From: Morinoia aosen
Lineage: Eukaryota; Arthropoda; Malacostraca; Amphipoda; Talitridae
Assembly: GCA_030386875.1 (NCBI GenBank)
Contig: CM059578.1
Location: 24,971,009 to 25,035,008, forward strand
Reading direction: 5' to 3'
DNA: 64,000 bases
Part shown: one piece after another, positions 1 to 12,640 of the stretch
How the letters are laid out: every line of letters starts with the position of its first letter
Numbering within the stretch: position 1 is the first letter of the stretch
Notes under the pieces: generated by a model
Database searches by the model: none
Told to the model about the DNA's origin: nothing
Seen by the model: only the letters and a program-made list of their open reading frames with translations
Program-made: the position numbers and the translations under genes

Positions 1-3000
1 TTTGAAGTATTTAAATGTAGTGAAGTGTTGAAACAAATGTGTAAATGAATAGTCTTACATAGTTGGAATAGTTGTGGTTTTCATTTAGACATTAGGTAGA
101 CTTGATTGATGTTGAATGAGCATATGTAGGATATGTTTTGCTAGTGACTTGATTTAATTTCATGTTGTCTTTTTCTCTTGGATGTAGAAATGTAAGATTT
201 TTCTCATTATTTTCTAGAAGTTTTGATGAAGTTCTACTAAGCAGACAATTTTGTTAATAAAGCGTTAGAGTATACGTTGTTGATTGAATCCTTCAGCATA
301 AGTATTATCCTTTTTTGTTGTGAATATAGTTTTGGAAAGTTGGATGTGGTTGGGAAATGTTTAATGAGCTCACATCTTGATTCAATAAGTATTGTTCTGT
401 GGAAGATTTATGACTCAAAGGAAATGGAAATGTTGTTGAAGTGTGGTTGAACTTGAGTATTTGGGTAGCATTTCTTTTAGAGAAATGTGCCCGAGCTAAA
501 GGTTAGGTAGGGTTTATTTTTTTGTTGAAACAGAGTATGTTTTTGTTTTGTTACGGACCATATTTTTTCGGTTCACTGCTGTCCTGTTTTTTGTCAGCAC
601 CTACTACTTTCTTCTTCAACTTTGATTTTGATTCATGAAATTCTTCCTCATCTTACTGTTTCTATGGCGTTTCTGCATAGATTCCCCATTCTCTCATCTG
701 CATACTAAATGGTCGCTTCCTCCTTCCTCTCTTGGATACGTTTTTTTGTAGTGGTTAGGGAGGGTAACTTATAATCTTTATAATCTGGAATGTTTTAGAT
801 AAATGTACATGTTGATGGTTGTGTTGTGACTGAACAACTAAACGGCCATATAAATGTAAGTGAATTGATAAAAATTTTTACCTGAAATGGAAAAGATGGT
901 GTGAAAGTGCAGGTTTTGTATAGTAAATGATGTTTTTTGGAAGCTCACGTGTGAGCAAAAAGAGATAATAATTTAGAAATGTTGAAAAGAATAATTGAGG
1001 TAGCGCAGGGTTTTGTGTGTACTACATTTTTTGTAAAATCCCTCTGTGAGACATTGTATTGAAAGAGATTCATGTAGCCAATGCACTTAATTAGCCAGAC
1101 GAGTTGATAATGGAAATTATAAATGATGTTGTATGTATTTACAATGTGTTGGTAATAAAATACACATGTGTAAAGGTGTTGGCATAATTCACTATTCTTT
1201 CAAAACATGAGGGGCTAGAACTTGATGACAAGTAATATCACCTGGTTCTCTTGAAAGATATTTTTTTTGGAGAAAGAAGACTGTGAACAAACATGAATTG
1301 TTTGTGAATAATGTGAAAATATGAATGTATTTGAACCCTGTATTGTATACCCATTTCATTGTTAAATATTGTAAATAAAGGGACTTCTGAAAAGGAAAAT
1401 CGTTTTGTAAAAATGACTGATAGGAATAGGAGATACATTGAGAACAATATTGGGTGTAGGTTGCTGAATCCCAAATGTTCATATGCATGTAAGACTCTGA
1501 ATTGATGGATTCAATATTTTATTTAATGAGAAATAGGTGAAGAAGGATGTCTTGTGTTGAAGACAAATTTAATATGAAGCACGTATGGATGAAAATATTT
1601 GTATGTATGTTGTGGTGTAGATTTTTTTCTACATGAATAGATGCAAGTATGATTGCATTCACTGTAAGTGGGTGGTAGTGAGACTCAATAAATACTTCTT
1701 AAAAAGCAAGGACTTGAATGGAAATTGTCATGAAAGTAGAAGAATGCTTACTAAAAAGTATTGGTTTGTATATCACATGTAGTTCATGATAGCAGTGAGA
1801 CAATTGCATTTTAATTGTTATACTTTGAATTTGAATGGTGGTAAAATAAGGCTGGAATTGGACAGGTACATGGTAGAAATGGTATATACAAGGTACTTAA
1901 GTCATTCTGTCCTGTATATTCCAGAGGAAGAATTTTCAAAGTAATTTTTGGTACAATGTGGTTTGCTTGAGCATTTGTTATTGGGTAATAGTGCAGAAAT
2001 CCGAAAGGTCTCAGATGCTTTGTTTAATTTGTAATGTGACCATATTTGAAAGGTATTTTAGGAATCAGTTCATGTCAAATAGACATGTTATGTCCGAAAT
2101 AATCGCTGCAAGCGACTTGTACTTGAGTGAAGGTTAAATTATGTTTAGAAAATTAGGAGTCAATGCTATATATTGTGTACTAAGTTGTTTAAAAATAGAT
2201 TGGTGTTAGTGAATTGAAAATGCAGTATGTGAATGATGCTGATAAAATTGAGGTGTTGCATGTAGAACTGTCTTACTGCATTGATATTGTGTGTGATATG
2301 CGTGCATTGATTAGAGTAATTAAACATTTTTGTGATGTTTGTATGGGTGGTGAATGTTGAGATGAGGACAATCATTGATTTCCCAATTTTTTGTGCTGGA
2401 ATATAGATCATTAGATCAGAGTAAACAATGTATCCTTTATGAATTTCTGGTCGGAAATGAGTATTTACCGAGTTATAGCCTTAACGAAATGTAATCTTGT
2501 ATGGGCGGTAAATGTGAAGTAGAGGACCTTAATCAATGTTTCAATTTTTGTGCTTGAATATGGGTAATTAGATGAATATAAACAATTTATCTCTCATACA
2601 CTTTTTGTCGCAAATGAGTATATAGTGAGTAATAGGGGTTACGTAATGTAACGTATCAGAAATAATTTAAAGTAAAGTAACATTATGTTATCGCTATAAC
2701 TCGGTAAATATTCATTTGCGACAAAAAGTGCATGGAAGATGAAATGATCATTTTGATCAAATGACCTATATTCAAACAGTAAAACTTGGAAAATGTATTC
2801 TGGTCCTCTCTTTAACATTGGCTGCCGAAACTACATTGCATTACGTTACCGCTGTAACTCGTTAAATACTGATTTGCAACTAGAAGTGGATGGAAGAAAA
2901 ATGGTTTATTTTCATTTAGTTACCTATATTGGAGGACCGAAAAGTTGGAAATCGATCATTGTCATTTCCTGTACAAATACCTATTATTTTAGTTACGTGA

Positions 3001-3470
3001 CATTATGTCAGCGCTATAACTGGTTTAATACCCACTTTGGACGGAAAGTGCATAGAGGAATAAATTTTTATTATGATCTAATGACCTACATTGAGACAGA
3101 AAAATTTGGAAATCAATAAAGGTGCTTTGCTTCACATTTAGAGCTCATACATTACATTATGTTACCGCTATAACTCGTTAAATGCTCATTTGCAAGTTAT
3201 CGTGCATATAAGAAAAATTGTTCATTTTGATCCAATTGCCTATATTGTAGCCAAAAACAATGGAACATCAACCATGGTCCTGTGCTCTATATTTACCGCC
3301 CATACAACACTGCATAATGTTAAGGCTATAACTCGTTAAATACTCATTTGCGACCAGAAATGCATAAAGGATAAATTGTTTACTTTGATCTAATGATCTA
3401 TATTGCTGGACAAAAAATGTAGAAATCTAATATTGTCGTCTGCTCAACATTCACCACCCATCCATACGTT
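1..3470. repeat. Segmental duplication block, copy I (5' part)
   Basis: This block aligns collinearly with 23427-26735 at a near-constant offset of about 23,426 bp, with only a few differences per line. It also aligns with 8757-10990 plus 12640-13781 at an offset of about 8,756 bp. It has no supportable gene. It contains one copy of the dispersed repeat (480-765) and the start of the 160-bp monomer field (from about 2440). Confidence 0.9.
480..765 (+). repeat. Dispersed repeat, about 300 bp, copy 1
   Basis: It starts near a CCCGAG..AGGTTAGGTAGG segment. A GGACCAT motif and a T/C-rich stretch (CAGCACCTACTACTTTCTTC) follow, ending near ACTAAATGG. The same order of motifs recurs near 5337, 9238, 23905, 31755, 33990, 59415 and, inverted, 61305-61617. 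No family recognised; no coding frame. Confidence 0.75.
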
Positions 3471-3475
3471 ACAAA
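2440..3475. repeat. Field of ~160-bp monomers with recurrent core, copy I
   Basis: The core CTATAACTCGTTAAATAC followed by TCATTTGCGAC recurs at about 2697, 2851, 3012, 3170 and 3328, a period of about 158 bp. Reverse-complement copies lie at about 2450 and 2610. Each core is followed by AAGTGCAT-like sequence, then an A-rich stretch and a GATCTAATGACCTA-like segment. The monomers are clearly diverged from one another, so this is an old satellite-like array rather than a recent one. The 108-residue open frame at 2793-3119 is only a translation of this repeat. Confidence 0.85.
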
Positions 3476-3478
3476 AAT

Positions 3479-4318
3479 GTTGAATTACTGCTGCTTATTT
3501 GGATTTAGATTGTACATCTAATTTTTTGCACAATATTGCAAAAACATTCTAGGTTCTCATCACAATTAAATTATAAAATTTCATCCCTGTAATAAAACTG
3601 ACAACTGAAACTGAACCCACTACTGAACCGCTATAGCTCGTTAAATACTCATTTGTGACGGTAAGTGCATATAAGGAAAATTGTTGATTTAGTTTTAATA
3701 TGCAATAATGCAGCAGCAGAAATTGGTCAATTCACTATGGTTTTCTCCTTCACAAATGTTGAATTACTGCTGCTTATTTGGATTTAGATTCTACATCTAA
3801 TTTTTTTGCACAATATTGCAAAAACATTGTAGGTTGTCATCACAATTAAATTTTAAAATTTCATCCCTGTAATAGAAATGACAAATGAAACTGAACCCAC
3901 TACTGAACCGCTATAGCTTGTTAAATACTCATATGTGACGGTAAGTGCATATATGGAAAATTGTTGATTTATTTTTAATTTACAAGAATGCAGCAGCAGA
4001 AATTGGTCAATTCACTATGGTTTTCTCCTTCACAAATGTTGAATTACTGCTGCTTATTTGGATTTAGATTGTACATTTAATTTTTTGGCACAATATTGCA
4101 GAAACATTCTAGGTTCTCATCACAATTAAATTCTAAAATTTCAGCCCTGTAATAAAAGTGACAAATGAAACTGAACGCACTACTGAACCGCTATAGCTCG
4201 TTAAATACTCATTTGTGACGGTAAGTGCATATAAGAAAAATTGTTGATTTATTATTAATATACAAAAATGCAGCAGCATCAATTGGTCAATTCACTATGG
4301 TTTTCTCCTTCACATTTA
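3479..4318. repeat. 280-bp satellite, 3 tandem units
   Basis: Units start at GTTGAATTACTGCTG at 3479, 3758 and 4038 (steps of 279-280 bp) and run to CTCCTTCACATTTACC near 4318. Each unit contains the core of the 160-bp monomer (CCGCTATAGCTCGTTAAATA), so the satellite appears derived from that family. The paralogous block at 26741-30657 carries 14 units. Confidence 0.95.
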
Positions 4319-6250
4319 CCAAATGTGAAGCTAGTCAGTTTTTGAACCAGAATACTTGAATAGTGACAGAGAAAGTTGTTGATAGTGTCATGGATGAGTT
4401 CAATCTGAAAGTATGTACAATTTTATTGCTTTTAGAGATATTTGTAGAAGAAGTGCAATGTTTGCATGAGAACTGGTACCTTGGGAAAATAGTAATAGGT
4501 TACTTTATGTATGAATAGGTTACATAGAATATTAGTGTGTGTTCACAGTGTGTTATGTTGAATGTAGTTGTTTGCCGCGTTATCATGAAATCTCTACATA
4601 CTTCACATGAAATGATTCATTTTTGCACCTTTGATTTATTCTTAGAGGTAATGAGTTGTAAGCTGGATGATTCAGTTACAATCATTAGTATTGTATAGTA
4701 TGAGAAATGTTAGGTTATTATAGAAGGATTACTCTGGGGTATTATTGAAAATGAGAACCTGGGTGAAATGTAAAGTTTAAAGGTTATAATGAAGGTCGGT
4801 TGATTTCTTTTTGTGGAAATATAATAGGAATTCTTGACCTTAAACATGAACCATTATTTTTTAAGTTATTTTTCAATGTAACTGGCTGATTGAATTTGTG
4901 TTTCAGTCTGAGTATTGCAGATTAAAGTTCAATTTGTTTTTTATCTTCATACAGCTTTTTAGCACGTGAGGAGACTAGAATTAGTGAACTCAACTATGAT
5001 AAAAATGAGACATAGTTAGTTAATAATGATTGGTTATTTGATGTTTATGGTGAATAGCATTTGTTTGGTTATGGATTGTTTTGTTTTATCTATGTATGTT
5101 CATGCAGTATGCTTCATAGAAAGTTGAACCAACAATTCATTTTTGTGTATCAGTAATACCATTGTAGAAATATTGAGAACATTTATTTGTATCATAATTA
5201 TTTGTCCAAAGAAATGTTAATGTTGATGGTATTCTTATGTGGTGATACTGATATACGAGGATGGATTTTTGTTTGTGGAACCTTTTGTTAGTGGTTTCAG
5301 AGGATTCAAGTAGATATGATCCAGTTTAATTCTCTGAGGAAGTAAGTACACTTCCCTCAGGTGTGTTTAAAATTATTGTATATATGGGAATTAGCGCTCC
5401 AAAGGTGATTATGTGAGGTCCCGATTTATAAGTTAGGTAGGTATTGTGTTTGGTGAAAGAAAATAGGTTTTTTTGTTTAGGTATAGACTGTATTTTTTGG
5501 CATCAGTGCTATTGTGTTTCTCAACACGTAGAAATTTTATAGAATTTAAGCAATTCATGAATTATTTGTTGTGTATCTAAAATCATCGGTAAAAAAAGAA
5601 TGGAGAGGGATAAATTGGATTGCATGAATCAATTAGTGGATTGGTTATTGTTTGGGTTACCCATATTTCATTATATTAATTAGGAAGCAGCTCAAAGTTA
5701 AAAATGGAAATATTTATTTCTGGTAAAGTCATGGAATTTGTTTCAAACATTGTTTATATTTGTTATTAAAATTTAATACTTTGTGTGCAGTGTTATCTAC
5801 CCTGAAGTTGAGATCCAGCACTGATTGTTGCAGATTTTTCAGTTCCACAGCTTGAGTGTTAAGTAAAGGTGAAAGGGTAAGTTGACATTAGATATTAATC
5901 ATTACCTATTATTACTCAGGAATGGATAGGCGACAGTTTTATCATTGAATGTTACTTAGTTTTGAGATGAAAAGAGAAAGTTGAGTTGTAAAAGTTTCAT
6001 ATCATATTGTGATGAATTGGTGTTCCAGAAGAAGGTAAATATATATAATGTATATGAAATGTATATTACAAAAGTGTATTTGCTCTTTGATTTCAATATG
6101 CTTGAGATTGTACACATTTATTGTTATTGAAGAGTTTGGATAAATGAATGATAAATATGTGGAAAGAAGAACGGGATAAAAGTGATTGTTAAGCAGATGA
6201 ATAACATTCATTGTTGAGGAAGTGGGTTCATGGTTTGCTTAGTTATATGT
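4319..6250. repeat. Segmental duplication block, copy I (3' part)
   Basis: Collinear with 30658-32695. Copy IV carries about 97 bp near 31600-31700 that is absent here. It contains a dispersed-repeat copy at about 5337-5640. Its first ~175 bp (4319-4495) reappear as reverse complement at 7029-7205. No gene is supported. Confidence 0.88.
5337..5640 (+). repeat. Dispersed repeat, copy 2 (diverged)
   Basis: It shows GGAAGTAAGTACAC.., GGGAATTAGCGCTCC, GTTAGGTAGG and a shortened T-rich second half, in the same order as the other copies. The paralogue in copy IV is at about 31755-31995. Confidence 0.6.
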
Positions 6251-6401
6251 ATATATTTATTCATGACAAAAGAAGGGAATGGAAAATGTTTTCGATTTTA
6301 ACATCAGATTACCAACGTGTAATTTGACGTGTCTTTAAGGGTTGCTGTTTTGGATAATGAATATTTTCTTGAAACGTTATAATTTCGTGATTTTTGTACA
6401 G

Positions 6402-6497
6402 TTTCATTCGTTGTGCACACGCATCGCAGAAGCCGTTGGGTGGGGGTATGGTAAAAAGAGGCGTTGCCACTCCTGAATTGCTTTCGATGAATTAGAG
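6402..6497 (+). other. Exon-like module B, copy B1
   Basis: A 96-nt segment bounded by an acceptor-like TTTTTGTACAG and a donor-like GAG|GTAAG. It is homologous to modules at 50847, 53450, 54378, 55346 and 56286 (shared core TCGTTGTGCACACGCATCGC). The splice-like edges are conserved among copies even where the interior has drifted. Whether it is translated is unknown. Confidence 0.5.
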
Positions 6498-6851
6498 GTA
6501 AGATTATGTTGGACTAAATGTTGGCATGAAATGTGTAATGAATTTCCGGAGAAGCATAATGTCAAGGAATGTATGTAGGTAGTGTTTAATATTCATGGTT
6601 GATATTGTACCTCATTATCGTAGAGTATATTGATCAGTAAAATTCATTAATTTTGTAAGTTAAGTGTTATACGTGGACCTAAAATGCGCGTTATAGTGTT
6701 AGTATTGAATGTGTATTTGTGATAATAGTGATCGGTTGAGAAGTGTAATGTTGCTGCTTAATTATTATTTGAGACTCATGTTATGAGAGTGAAAGGAAAT
6801 GTGTGTGAGAAAGTGTGTGGACGTTAAAATTGGAGTAGACGTGGTGAATTA

Positions 6852-6902
6852 GGCCGTGCGGCCTCTGAAAGGGCGCAGCCCTTTTAGAGTCCGTGCACGG
6901 CC
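6852..6902 (+). ncRNA. Conserved 51-nt GC-rich hairpin, copy 1
   Basis: An outer 8-bp stem (GGCCGTGC with GCACGGCC) encloses a 12-bp inner stem (CTCTGAAAGGGC with GCCCTTTTAGAG) and a GCA loop. The second copy at 57420-57470 has the same length and fold. Between copies one inner pair changes from T-A to G-C and the neighbouring G-T wobble becomes G-C. This suggests selection on structure, as RNA or as a DNA cruciform. It is far more GC-rich than its surroundings. Not a tRNA or any family I recognise. Confidence 0.55.
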
Positions 6903-7028
6903 GCATGCATAGAAATATGAAATGTATGGTTTGATTGCAGTTATGCATATCTTCGGAAATACGATGTCGCTTCTGCTTGCAAGGAAATAATAATGGTTTT
7001 TGAGAATAGTCGTTAGGTAATGAAATGT

Positions 7029-7265
7029 CTATTTTCCCAAGGTACCAGTTCTCATGCAAACATTGCACTTCTTCTACAAATATCTCTAAAAGCAATAAAA
7101 TTGTACATACTTTCAGATTGAATTCATTAATGACACTATCAACAACTTTCTCTGTCACTATTCAAGTATTCTGGTTCAAAAACTAACTAGCTTCACATTT
7201 GGTAAATGTGAAGGAGAAAACCATAGTGAATTGACCAATTTCTGCTGCTGCATTATTTTATATTA
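7029..7265 (-). repeat. Inverted copy of the 4250-4495 segment
   Basis: Read on the minus strand, this repeats 4319-4495 nearly base for base (GAGAACTGGTACCTTGGGAA; TTGAACCAGAATACTTGAAT) and continues back into the end of the 280-bp satellite unit. With 4250-4495 it forms an inverted pair about 2.5 kb apart. The 125-residue minus-strand frame at 6781-7158 spans it. I do not treat that frame as a gene, because the homologous frame in the + copies is not longer or better preserved. Confidence 0.85.
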
Positions 7266-7289
7266 CAAATGAATCAACAATTTTCCTTA

Positions 7290-8756
7290 TATGCACTGAA
7301 TATATGTCTCTCTCCTTAATTTTTGTATGATTGAAGAGGCAAATTTAAGGGACTTTCGGATGAATATTCAAAGAGTTATAGCGGTATGTTCATATTTGTG
7401 TTTTGAGACCCCCGGGGAGACTGAACCAATAGGGAGAAACGATTGAACATTGGAATGAAATATTCAAAATGTTAGTGTTCATAATGTATTAAAAATGATA
7501 GTATTTGTCACTGATATGAATATTATGAAATGAACAATAATTGCGTAGAAGCTGTAGAGAAGGGGGATTGAAATGTTTTTGGGTAAATGTTTAGGAGAGG
7601 ACCATTATAGATTTCCCTTTTTTGGAGCCTAAACATAGCACATTAGATGCAAATAAAGAATGTTGCATCTGTGCACTTTTGGTCGGCGAAAATGAATATT
7701 CAAAGAGTTATAGCGGTATGTTCATATTAGTGTTTTCAGAGCCCGCGGAGCCTGAACCCGCATCGAGGATCCATGAGTTAATAACACAATGATGGTTATC
7801 ATGCAAATATATTAAGTAAAAGATTCTTGAAGTGGGTTTAGTCCTTGCAAGGTTGGCGCTGACTCAATCATTTGAGCTCGTCGGAAGGGAGAGTTCATGT
7901 AGTGTAACGCCATCCGATGCGCTCAATGAGTTACTTCCTGCTTCGAAGTCTAGAATTGAAGGAACTGATTTACCGCTATAACTCCTTAAATATTCATTTC
8001 CGGCAGAAATTGCGTAAACAAAAAATGTGTTTTTACGTGTGATTATCAATGATTAGGGTCCGAAAATTGGCAAATCGATGATATTCCTCTAGTAAACATT
8101 AACCATGGTTTTGTTGGGAAACTTGAATTAGATATTTGGTATTTGTGATGAAGAGGAAAAAGGTTGATTTTCCAATGTATGCGGCCTAAAAGTAGGTATT
8201 TAGATAAATAGGACAAATTTGTCTTTAATGTACTTTCCATCGCGAATGAGTATTTAACGAGTTATAGCGGTATCGTAATTTGTGTTGTGTATGATTCAGC
8301 GACGTTGGAGATCCTGAACCCACTTCCAGGATCTTTTAGTTAATTAATACACTCCAAAGATGTTAGCGCAAGAGAGGTGGTGTGTATTTAAATCAAGGGA
8401 ACCATTGATTTTTAGGGTGGCTGAGTATTTAGCGAGGTACATTGAACCGATAGAATTGAATTAGGTTACCGGTATAACTCGTAAAATACTCATTTGCGAC
8501 TGATAGTGCATAGAAGAAAAATACTTTAATTAAATATAATGAACTAGAATTAGGCAGGAAAAAGTGTAAAATATATTTTGTTCTCTTCTTGACATTGACC
8601 TGAAATTGAGCTTCTTTCTCTTTATAAATAGGTGAATGATAGATATGTATTTTATTTCCGTGAATGTGTGTAAGTTTTATTGAAATAAGATAGAATATTA
8701 AATTATGAATGATTTCCCTAAAAGTTTGTGGTGGAATGTAATAATTTAAAAGCCAT
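7290..8756. repeat. Block A copy (paralogue of 18485-21258 and 22019-23426)
   Basis: It contains a 332-bp internal duplication (AATATTCAAAGAGTTATAGCGG at about 7365 and 7697), several inverted 160-bp monomer cores, and a segment with AGGATCCATGAG followed by a GAGCTCGTCGGAAGGGAGAG-like motif that recurs at about 20260 and 22425. No gene; the 172-residue minus frame at 8429-8947 is attributable to strand skew. Confidence 0.85.
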
Positions 8757-10990
8757 TTGAAGTATATAAATGTTCTGAAGTGTTGAAACAAATTTGGAAA
8801 TGAATACTCTAATATGGTTTCAATAGTTGGGGTCTTGAATTTGACATCAGGTAGGGTTGATTGATGTTTAATGAGCATATGTAATAAATGAATTGTTACT
8901 GAGTTGATTGCTTGATATGTTGTGTTTTTGTCTGGTTGTCTAGACATCCATGATTTGTCTGTTTATTTTCAAAAATTGTTGATGAAGTTCTACTAAAGAG
9001 ACTATTTTTTTAATAGAGCGTTAGAGTGGACGTTGTTGATTGAATCCTTCAGCAGAAGTATTTTCATTTTTTTTCAGAATATAGTTATGGAAAGTTGTAT
9101 GTGGTTGGGAAATCTTGAATGAACTCACATGTTGATTCAATAAGTATTGTTGGGTGGAAGATTTATGACTCAAGGAAAATGGAAATGTTCTTGAAGTGTG
9201 GTTGAACTTTAGTATTTGGTTAGCATTTCTTGTAGAGAAATGGGCGCGAGCTTAAGGTTAGGTAGGCTTTATTTTTTCGTTGAAATAGAGTATGTTTATG
9301 TTTTGTTACGGACCATCTGTTTTTGGTTCACTGCTGTCCTGTTTTTCGTCAGCACCTAGTACTTTGTTCTTCAACTTTGATTTTGTTTCATGAACTTCTT
9401 TCTCATCTGACTGTTTCTATGACGTTTCTGCATAGATTCCCCATTATTTCATTTCCATACTAAATGGTGCCTTTCTCCTTCCTCTCTTCGATACGCTATA
9501 TTTTTGTAGCAGTTAGTGAGGCTAACTTATAATCTTTCTAATCTTAAATCTTGTAGATAAATGTACATGTTGATGATTGTGTTGTGAGTGAACAACTAAA
9601 AGGCCATATAAATGTAACAATAGATAACAATTTTTACCTGAAATGGAAAAGATGGTGTTAAAGTGTTGATTTTGTATAGTAAATCATGTTTTTTGGAAGC
9701 TCACGTGTGAGCAAAAAGAGATAATAATTTAGAAATGTTGAAAAGAATAATTGAGGTAGCGCAGGCTTTTGTGTGTACTACATTTTTTGTAAAATCCGTC
9801 TGTGAGACATTGTATTGAAAGAGATTCATGTAGGCAATGCACTTAATTAGCCAGACGAGTTGATAATGGAAATGATAAACGATGTTGTATGTATTTAGAA
9901 TGTGGTGGTAATAAAATACCCATGTGTAAAGGTGTTGGCATAATTCACTATTCTTTCAAAACATGAGGGGCTAGAACTTGATGACAAGTAATATCACCTG
10001 GTTGTCTTGAAAGATATTTTTTGTTGAGAAAGAAGGCTTTGTGAGCAAACATGAATTGTTTGTGAATAATGTGAAAATATGAATGTATTTGAACCCTGTA
10101 TTGTATTCCCATTTCATTGTTAAATATTGGAAATAAAGGTAATTCTGAAAAGGAAAATCGTTTTGTAGAAATGAGTGATAGGAGATACATTAAGAAGAAT
10201 GTTGGGTGTAGGTTTCTGAATCCCAAATGTTGATATGCATGTAAGACTCTGAATTGATGGATTCAATATTTAATATCAAGCACGTATGGATGAAAATATT
10301 TGTATGTATGTCGTGGTGTACATTTTTTTCTACATGAATAGATGCAGATATGATTGCATTCACTGTAACTGGGTAGTAGTGAGAATCAAGAAAGACTTCT
10401 TAAAAACCAAGGACTTGAATGGAAATTGTCATGAAAGTAGAAGAATGCTTACTAAAAAGTATTGGCTTGTATATCACATGTAGTTCATAATAGCAGTGAG
10501 ACTATTGCATTTTAATTGTTATATATGAATTTGAATGGTGGTAAAATAAGGCTGGAATTGGACAGATACATGGTAGAAATGGTATATACAAGGTACTTCA
10601 GTCATTCTGTCCTGTATATTTCACAGGAAGAATTTTCAAAGTAATTTTTGGTACAATGTGGTTTGCTTGAGCATTTGTTATTGGGTAATAGTGCAGAAAT
10701 CCAAAAGGTGTCAGATCCTTTATTTCCTTTGTAATGTGACCATATTTGAAAGGTATTTTAGGAATCAGTTCATGTCAAATAGACATGTTATGTCCGAAAT
10801 AATCGCTGCAAGCGACTTGTACTTGAGTGAAGGTTAAATTATGTTTAGGAAATTAGTAGGCAATGCTATATATTGTGTACTTAGTTGTTTAAAAATAGAT
10901 TGGTGTTAGTGAATTGAAAATGCAGTATGTGAATGATGCTCATAAAATTTAGGTGTTGCATGTAGAACTGTCTTACTGCATTGATATTGT
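8757..10990. repeat. Segmental duplication block, copy II (5' part)
   Basis: Aligned with 1-2280 and 23427-25710, and somewhat more diverged from them than they are from each other. It includes dispersed-repeat copy 3 at about 9238-9535. No gene. Confidence 0.88.
9238..9535 (+). repeat. Dispersed repeat, copy 3
   Basis: Same motif order as copy 1 (AAGGTTAGGTAGG, GGACCAT, CAGCACCTAGTACTTTGTTC, CCATACTAAATGG) inside block copy II. Confidence 0.75.
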
Positions 10991-12640
10991 GTGTGGTATG
11001 TGTGCATTTCTTGGAGCTATTTCTAAATGCATTTGTAAAGGTATTGTTTGTAAATTAATGTCATAGGTAACCAAGATATGTTCATGTGCAACTCTTTTGA
11101 ATGGAAATTTTTGCATTCTCTTAATTCCAGAATTGAAGAACTCATAATAATTTTGCAAACAACTGAGCGGATAGAAAGAAATGTCAGAGTGGGTGTTTGA
11201 TAGGATATATGAAATCATGATTGAATGCTTGGTGTGTAGGGAAAAAGAAGTAAAATAATGAATTGGTCTTGTCGCTATGAAAGAAATGGTTGCATGTTAT
11301 AGGAATTGTTGGTGTTGATGGTATGAAATGCCTGTAAATTGTAGGCCTAAAATGATGAAATTAGAAATTACACACAAACGTTATTTAGAGTAGTTGTGAA
11401 GTTTCCTTACCATAGAAGTATTGTGAAATAGGGAAATGTAGTAAACGTTGAAGAAAGTGTGTAAATTGGTAGTGTCATATGTTGCAGAAATGTCTGGTCT
11501 TAATGAAGTGATCTTGAATGAGACATGAGGCGGCCTTTGCCTATGTTGAAGTGTAGTATGTGGGGGTCAAGAATTAGTTAGTGAGTGCATTTGGTTTAAA
11601 GCTATGTTTTTGTCTGGTATGTGGGCATGTATGAATTTATGATTTCTTATACATTTCATTTCAGGAAGTTGTAATAAGGTGAGTTTTTGTGAATGAAGTG
11701 TTGGAACTAACCTTGTTGATGTTAGACTATAGTATAAGTCTTTTTCTTTGTTGTTGGAGATGTAGTTAAGAAAGATGGTTGTTGTTGGGAAAGTTTGAAT
11801 GAAGTGATATACTAAGCGAATAATCATTAGAACGTGGAGTATTTATGAATGAAATGAATAAGGAAGTTTCTTGGTGTTTAGATTGACAGTGTTTGAAAGA
11901 ATAATTGATGTACTGTAAACTTTTGTGTGGAGTACATTTATGGTAAAAGCCCTGTGTGATAGTTTTCATAGAAATAGATTCATGTGAGGATGTAAATATT
12001 TTGTGTATAAGATAGGGGAACTGGAATGAAAGATTTAGCTTGTGTGTCATAAGAAATAGCTTTCAGGATAGATATGTATGTTTTTTATTAAATGTGAGTA
12101 CATTTGCGGTGTGAAAAGATAAAATATTGAATTATAAATGATTTTCATACGCATTGTTGGTAAAATATTGTGAGGAAGAAAGTCTGGTAAATGTTAGGAA
12201 ATTGACAAAAATCGATTGTCCACTTTTGAGTGCCTAAAAATAGTTAATTAGATGTAAGTGAAGTTTAATTGAAATTGTAAAGGATGTGTGCAAGTTGTCA
12301 TTACAAGTTATATATTTTTTCAGCTTCATTCAGAGAAAGTTTTATAAGAAGGGAAGCGATGTAATAATAATTTGTTGAAATTGTGTATTGTAGCAGGGTT
12401 TTATTTTTGGAATTGGTGACATGTTAGGAGTGGAAAATTGGATTTAAATAGTTGTAGCTTATATTTTCATGTGTTGGATCATGTTCATTAGTTTGATTAG
12501 TGGGTCCAGTTTAATTTATGTTGCAGTTTTGTTACAAGATTAAAATTGTAAGAATGAATTTGTGCTGAGAACCTAGAATGTTTTTGAAATTTTGGGGAAA
12601 TGATTAGATGTGGGATCGAAATCCTAATGTGATTCAGTAA
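10991..12640. other. 1.65-kb segment present only in block copy II
   Basis: Copies I and IV pass directly from the sequence matching 10980 to that matching about 12640. Copy II instead continues with 1.65 kb that resembles older diverged sequence at 38050-38400 (GTGTGCATTTCTTG..) and 34460-35060 (GAAAGAAATGGTTGCA). So it is probably ancestral sequence deleted from the other copies rather than a new insertion. No gene is seen. Confidence 0.7.

Larger units (their letters stand above)
6251..7028. other. Stretch related to the 53-57 kb region
   Basis: This stretch is not part of the block shared with 32.7 kb. It carries one exon-like module B (6402-6497) and the 51-nt hairpin (6852-6902). Both have homologues only in the 50-57.5 kb region, so it looks like a segment exchanged between the two regions. 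No other gene is seen. Confidence 0.6.

Noticed and set aside
2793-3119. 108-residue plus-strand frame
   Set aside because: A translation of two 160-bp monomers; not kept in the other copies.
6781-7158. 125-residue minus-strand frame
   Set aside because: It spans the inverted-repeat arm and the hairpin. The arm also occurs in + orientation twice without a longer frame.
8429-8947. 172-residue minus-strand open frame
   Set aside because: It lies in repeat, has no motif, and paralogous copies do not keep it. The A/C-rich minus strand lacks stops by composition.
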